Source: Lachnospiraceae bacterium UBA7109 (lineage in GTDB: Bacteria > Bacillota > Clostridia > Lachnospirales > Lachnospiraceae). From it: 8,052 bases of DNA. How positions within the stretch are numbered: position 1 is the stretch's first letter; each line of letters begins with the position of its first letter. Under the pieces are notes generated by a model. The model was not told the origin of the DNA. It was given only the letters and a program-made list of their open reading frames with translations, and did no database searches. The stretch spans positions 1 through 8,052 of the forward strand of contig DKYD01000073.1 in assembly GCA_002492335.1 (NCBI GenBank), read 5' to 3'. Shown here one piece after another: positions 6,197 to 8,052 of the stretch. A program made the translations under genes and the position numbers.

Positions 6197-6419
6197 CGGC
6201 TGATAGTCCTGGATGTGGAAACACATACAGACTATTTAATATACAAGGAGCACCTTTAGCCGGTGAATGCCTCGTATATTGCTTATAATGCCGGCCCGTC
6301 ATTACCGAGCAGATCGGTGGCCGGAAAGGACGTGGATACCGAACACGTCTGGATGAAAAGAACATAAGACGACTCTTCCCACTGAACTTGTGAGGAACTT
6401 CGCCAGGTGTTCAGTAGTC
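6197..6419 (+). ncRNA. Structured RNA element between rpmJ and rpsM, candidate autoregulatory leader
   Basis: The 314-nt gap 6154-6467 has no credible gene but holds a series of stem-loops. H1: ATAGTC/GACTAT (6203-6208 with 6230-6235), an internal loop, then ATGTG/CACAT (6213-6217 with 6222-6226) closed by a GAAA tetraloop. H2: AATATAC/GTATATT (6238-6244 with 6274-6280), then AGG/CCT and CACC/GGTG around loop 6255-6261. H3: CCGGCC/GGCCGG (6291-6296 with 6319-6324), a 7-nt bulge, and ACCGA/TCGGT (6304-6308 with 6314-6318). H4: GACGTG/CACGTC (6329-6334 with 6344-6349). H5: ACTGAAC/GTTCAGT (6381-6387 with 6409-6415), extended by GACT/AGTC (6371-6374 with 6416-6419). No stem has a U-tract, so translational control or RNA processing is likelier than termination. 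E. coli has an S4-binding pseudoknot at this place before rpsM; an analogous role is inference. I do not recognise a known riboswitch or leader family. Confidence 0.65.
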
Positions 6420-6467
6420 CCTATTAAAGACAATGATAATAATGATGGAAAATGGAGGAAAATTCAC

Positions 6468-6836
6468 ATGGCTCGTATTGCAGGTGTAGATTTACCAAGA
6501 GACAAACGTGTTGAAATCGGATTAACTTATATCTACGGAATTGGTAGAGCAAGTGCAACCCGTATTTTAGCAGAAGCAGGAGTTAACCCGGATATTCGTT
6601 GCAGAGATCTTACTGATGAGGATGTAAAGAAAATCAGCGCAGTAATTGATGAGACTCAGACAGTAGAAGGTGACCTCAGAAGAGAGATTGCTTTGAATAT
6701 CAAGAGATTACAGGAAATCGGATGCTACAGAGGTATCCGTCACAGAAAAGGACTTCCGGTTCGTGGTCAGAAGACAAAGACCAATGCAAGAACAAGAAAA
6801 GGTCCGAAGAGAACAGTAGCAAACAAAAAGAAATAG
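6468..6836 (+). CDS. rpsM: 30S ribosomal protein S13
   Basis: S13 sits in the head of the 30S subunit and contacts the P-site tRNA and the large subunit through intersubunit bridges. The 122-residue product starts [20 protein letters not shown] and contains [15 protein letters not shown] (20-34). The S13 signature [20 protein letters not shown] is at 86-105, and the basic C-terminal tail follows ([17 protein letters not shown]). The ATG at 6468 has GGAGG at 6454-6458 with a 9-nt spacer. The frame stays open upstream to a TTG at 6390, but that part lies inside the structured element and is unlike any S13 N-terminus. Its translation is the most likely target of the preceding RNA element. Confidence 0.98.
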   Translation: MARIAGVDLPRDKRVEIGLTYIYGIGRASATRILAEAGVNPDIRCRDLTDEDVKKISAVIDETQTVEGDLRREIALNIKRLQEIGCYRGIRHRKGLPVRGQKTKTNARTRKGPKRTVANKKK

Positions 6837-6887
6837 TTTAGCGAAAAAATGAAGAAAAATTCAAGGAAAGTGTAGGTTAGTTTTATT

Positions 6888-7283
6888 ATGGCAAAGAAAG
6901 TTACAAAGAAAGTGACAAAAAGACGTGTCAAGAAAAACGTTGAACACGGACAAGCACATATCCAGTCATCCTTTAATAACACGATCGTTACGTTGACGGA
7001 TTCACAGGGTAATGCTCTTTCATGGGCAAGTGCTGGTGGTCTGGGATTCAGAGGTTCAAGGAAATCTACCCCTTATGCAGCACAGATGGCAGCAGAGACT
7101 GCAGCAAAGGCAGCATTAGTACATGGTTTAAAATCAGTGGATGTTATGGTTAAGGGACCAGGTTCAGGTAGAGAAGCAGCAATTCGTGCCCTTCAGGCAT
7201 GTGGAATTGATGTAACAAGTATCAGAGACGTGACTCCGGTACCGCATAACGGATGCCGCCCACCGAAACGCAGAAGAGTCTAA
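6888..7283 (+). CDS. rpsK: 30S ribosomal protein S11
   Basis: S11 is a platform protein of the 30S subunit near the mRNA exit and the E site. The 131-residue product has a basic N-terminus ([16 protein letters not shown]), the core motif [20 protein letters not shown] (31-50), and the C-terminal signature [18 protein letters not shown] (114-131). Asn121-Gly122 matches the Asn-Gly site reported to form isoaspartate in E. coli S11. The ATG at 6888 is the only start that fits the family, yet it lacks a proper binding site: the nearest match is TAGG (6873-6876), and AAGGAAAG (6863-6870) is about 20 nt away. Every other ribosomal protein gene with a visible start here has a GGAG-class site, so rpsK may depend on coupling to rpsM or on A-rich leader sequence. 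Confidence 0.98.
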   Translation: MAKKVTKKVTKRRVKKNVEHGQAHIQSSFNNTIVTLTDSQGNALSWASAGGLGFRGSRKSTPYAAQMAAETAAKAALVHGLKSVDVMVKGPGSGREAAIRALQACGIDVTSIRDVTPVPHNGCRPPKRRRV

Positions 7284-7306
7284 TTTTAATTAGGAGGAAA
7301 TAAATC

Positions 7307-7900
7307 ATGGCAGTAAACAGAGTTCCGGTTCTTAAAAGATGCCGTTCACTTGGAATGGATCCGGTATTTTTAGGAATTGATAAAAAGTCTAACAGACAGT
7401 TAAAAAGAGCAAATAGAAAAATGAGCGAGTATGGTCTTCAGTTACGTGAGAAGCAGAAAGCAAAATTCATCTATGGTGTTTTGGAGAAACCTTTCAGAAA
7501 TTACTATGAGAAAGCGAAAAGAATGAAAGGTATGACAGGTGAAAACCTGATGATCCTTCTGGAATCAAGATTAGACAATGTTGTATTTCGTATGGGATTT
7601 GCAAGAACAAGACGTGAAGCAAGACAGATCGTCGATCATAAGCATGTTCTTGTAAACGGTAAGCAGGTAAATATTCCGTCATATCTGATTAAAGCAGGCG
7701 ATGTGATTGAAATCAAAGAGGCTAAGAAGAGTTCTCAGAGATATAAAGAGATCGTAGAAGTTACCGGAAGCCGTATGGTTCCGGACTGGATGGAAGCAGA
7801 TACTGAGACTCTTAAAGGAATGGTAAAAGAGCTTCCAAACCGTGAAGCAATTGACGTACCGGTAGATGAGATGTTGATTGTCGAGTTGTACTCTAAATAA
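7307..7900 (+). CDS. rpsD: 30S ribosomal protein S4
   Basis: S4 is a primary 16S rRNA-binding protein that nucleates assembly of the 30S body and contributes to decoding fidelity. The 197-residue product begins [20 protein letters not shown] and has the S4 RNA-binding domain at about residues 83-140 ([20 protein letters not shown], then [14 protein letters not shown]). It ends with [11 protein letters not shown]. Only one cysteine (Cys12) is present, so it is the zinc-independent form of S4. AGGAGG (7292-7297) supports the ATG. In E. coli S4 represses the alpha operon by binding the mRNA before rpsM. Here rpsD is in the same order, making S4 the leading candidate ligand for the structured rpmJ-rpsM element. 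In Bacillus subtilis rpsD is instead a separate unit with its own leader. Confidence 0.98.
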   Translation: MAVNRVPVLKRCRSLGMDPVFLGIDKKSNRQLKRANRKMSEYGLQLREKQKAKFIYGVLEKPFRNYYEKAKRMKGMTGENLMILLESRLDNVVFRMGFARTRREARQIVDHKHVLVNGKQVNIPSYLIKAGDVIEIKEAKKSSQRYKEIVEVTGSRMVPDWMEADTETLKGMVKELPNREAIDVPVDEMLIVELYSK

Positions 7901-7912
7901 TAACCCGTAACA

Positions 7913-7925
7913 CCACAGGAGGTGG
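7913..7925 (+). promoter_or_regulatory. Small hairpin presenting the rpoA ribosome binding site
   Basis: CCAC (7913-7916) can pair with GTGG (7922-7925), placing AGGAG (7917-7921) in the loop. The whole AGGAGGTGG binding site of rpoA is thus partly paired with the sequence just before it. The stem is only 4 bp, so its effect is uncertain. Together with the GTG start it could lower RNA polymerase alpha output relative to the ribosomal proteins on the same message. Confidence 0.4.
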
Positions 7926-7930
7926 ACTTA

Positions 7931-8052
7931 GTGTTTGATTTTAATAAACCCAATATTGAGATAACAGAAATTTCAGAAGATAAAAAGTATGGAAGATTTG
8001 TTGTAGAACCTCTGGAGAGAGGATATGGTACAACATTAGGTAATTCTCTTAG
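7931..8052 (+). CDS. rpoA: RNA polymerase alpha subunit, 3'-truncated by the window edge
   Basis: RpoA dimerises to nucleate RNA polymerase assembly, and its C-terminal domain contacts promoter UP elements and activators. Only the first 40 codons and two further bases are in the window. They read [20 protein letters not shown], then [20 protein letters not shown]. The latter is the conserved start of the alpha N-terminal domain; full-length alpha is about 310-330 residues. The start is GTG at 7931, the only non-ATG start I assign here, with AGGAGGTGG at 7917-7925. The 30-nt gap after rpsD fits the standard alpha operon, in which rplQ would be expected next, outside the window. Confidence 0.95.
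   Translation, partial: MFDFNKPNIEITEISEDKKYGRFVVEPLERGYGTTLGNSL

Noticed and set aside
6284..6289. Perfect TATAAT in the linker between H2 and H3, as a possible rpsM promoter
   Set aside because: There is no acceptable -35 16-18 nt upstream and no properly spaced TG extension. It is more likely an AT-rich linker, though 5'-end mapping could revive it.
6390..6467. In-frame upstream extension of rpsM beginning at TTG 6390
   Set aside because: It lies inside stem H5 of the structured element and adds 26 residues not seen in S13. The ATG at 6468 has a well-spaced GGAGG.
6849..6875. Eight-codon mini-ORF (MKKNSRKV) in the rpsM-rpsK gap as a regulatory leader peptide
   Set aside because: It has no binding site of its own and could easily occur by chance in A-rich sequence.
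7280..7293. Inverted repeat CTAAT-TTTA-ATTAG over the rpsK stop and the start of the rpsD binding site
   Set aside because: Only five pairs, nearly all A-T, so it is too weak to count as a regulatory stem.

Overview
The window is a long stretch of the S10–spc–alpha ribosomal protein supercluster, all on the + strand. It runs from near the start of rpsH (S8, 5' end cut off) to the first 40 codons of rpoA (3' end cut off). Protein sequences, AT-leaning codon use, strong AGGAGG-type ribosome binding sites and gene order (secY-adk-map-KOW protein-infA-rpmJ-rpsM-rpsK-rpsD-rpoA) point to a Clostridia genome, most likely Lachnospiraceae. That placement comes from recognising the sequences, not from a search.

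Layout: 1-2589 holds the end of the spc set (rpsH, rplF, rplR, rpsE, rpmD, rplO). 2589-3911 is secY, which overlaps rplO by one base. 3980-5648 is a housekeeping cassette: adk, map and a small KOW-domain RNA-binding protein. 5661-5879 is infA. A promoter (TTGACT-N18-TATAAT with an extended -10) lies directly after infA. Then come a roughly 115-nt leader, rpmJ, a 314-nt gap before rpsM, and rpsM-rpsK-rpsD-rpoA. rpmD (59 codons) and rpmJ (37 codons) are short but clear.

The genes jointly supply the ribosome (S8, L6, L18, S5, L30, L15, L36, S13, S11, S4), translation initiation (IF-1), the SecY membrane channel, N-terminal methionine removal, adenylate balance and RNA polymerase alpha. This fits coordinated growth-linked expression. 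Most gaps are 0-30 nt, and several genes overlap or nearly touch, which suggests translational coupling.

The part that gene content does not explain is the rpmJ-rpsM gap. It contains at least five well-formed stem-loops between about 6197 and 6419: one with a GAAA tetraloop, one whose loop can form a pseudoknot with the strand just before the first stem, and several strands that have two possible partners. It lies where the E. coli alpha operon carries its S4-binding autoregulatory pseudoknot, and rpsD (S4) lies downstream in the same apparent transcript. I read it as a structured cis-regulatory RNA, possibly an S4-responsive leader of Clostridia, and I cannot match it to a family I know. Lesser points are strong hairpins without U-tracts in the rpsE-rpmD and secY-adk gaps, a foldable rpmJ leader, a weak binding site before rpsK, and a binding site in a hairpin loop before a GTG-started rpoA. 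I saw no mobile elements, CRISPR arrays, tRNAs, rRNAs or convincing intrinsic terminators.
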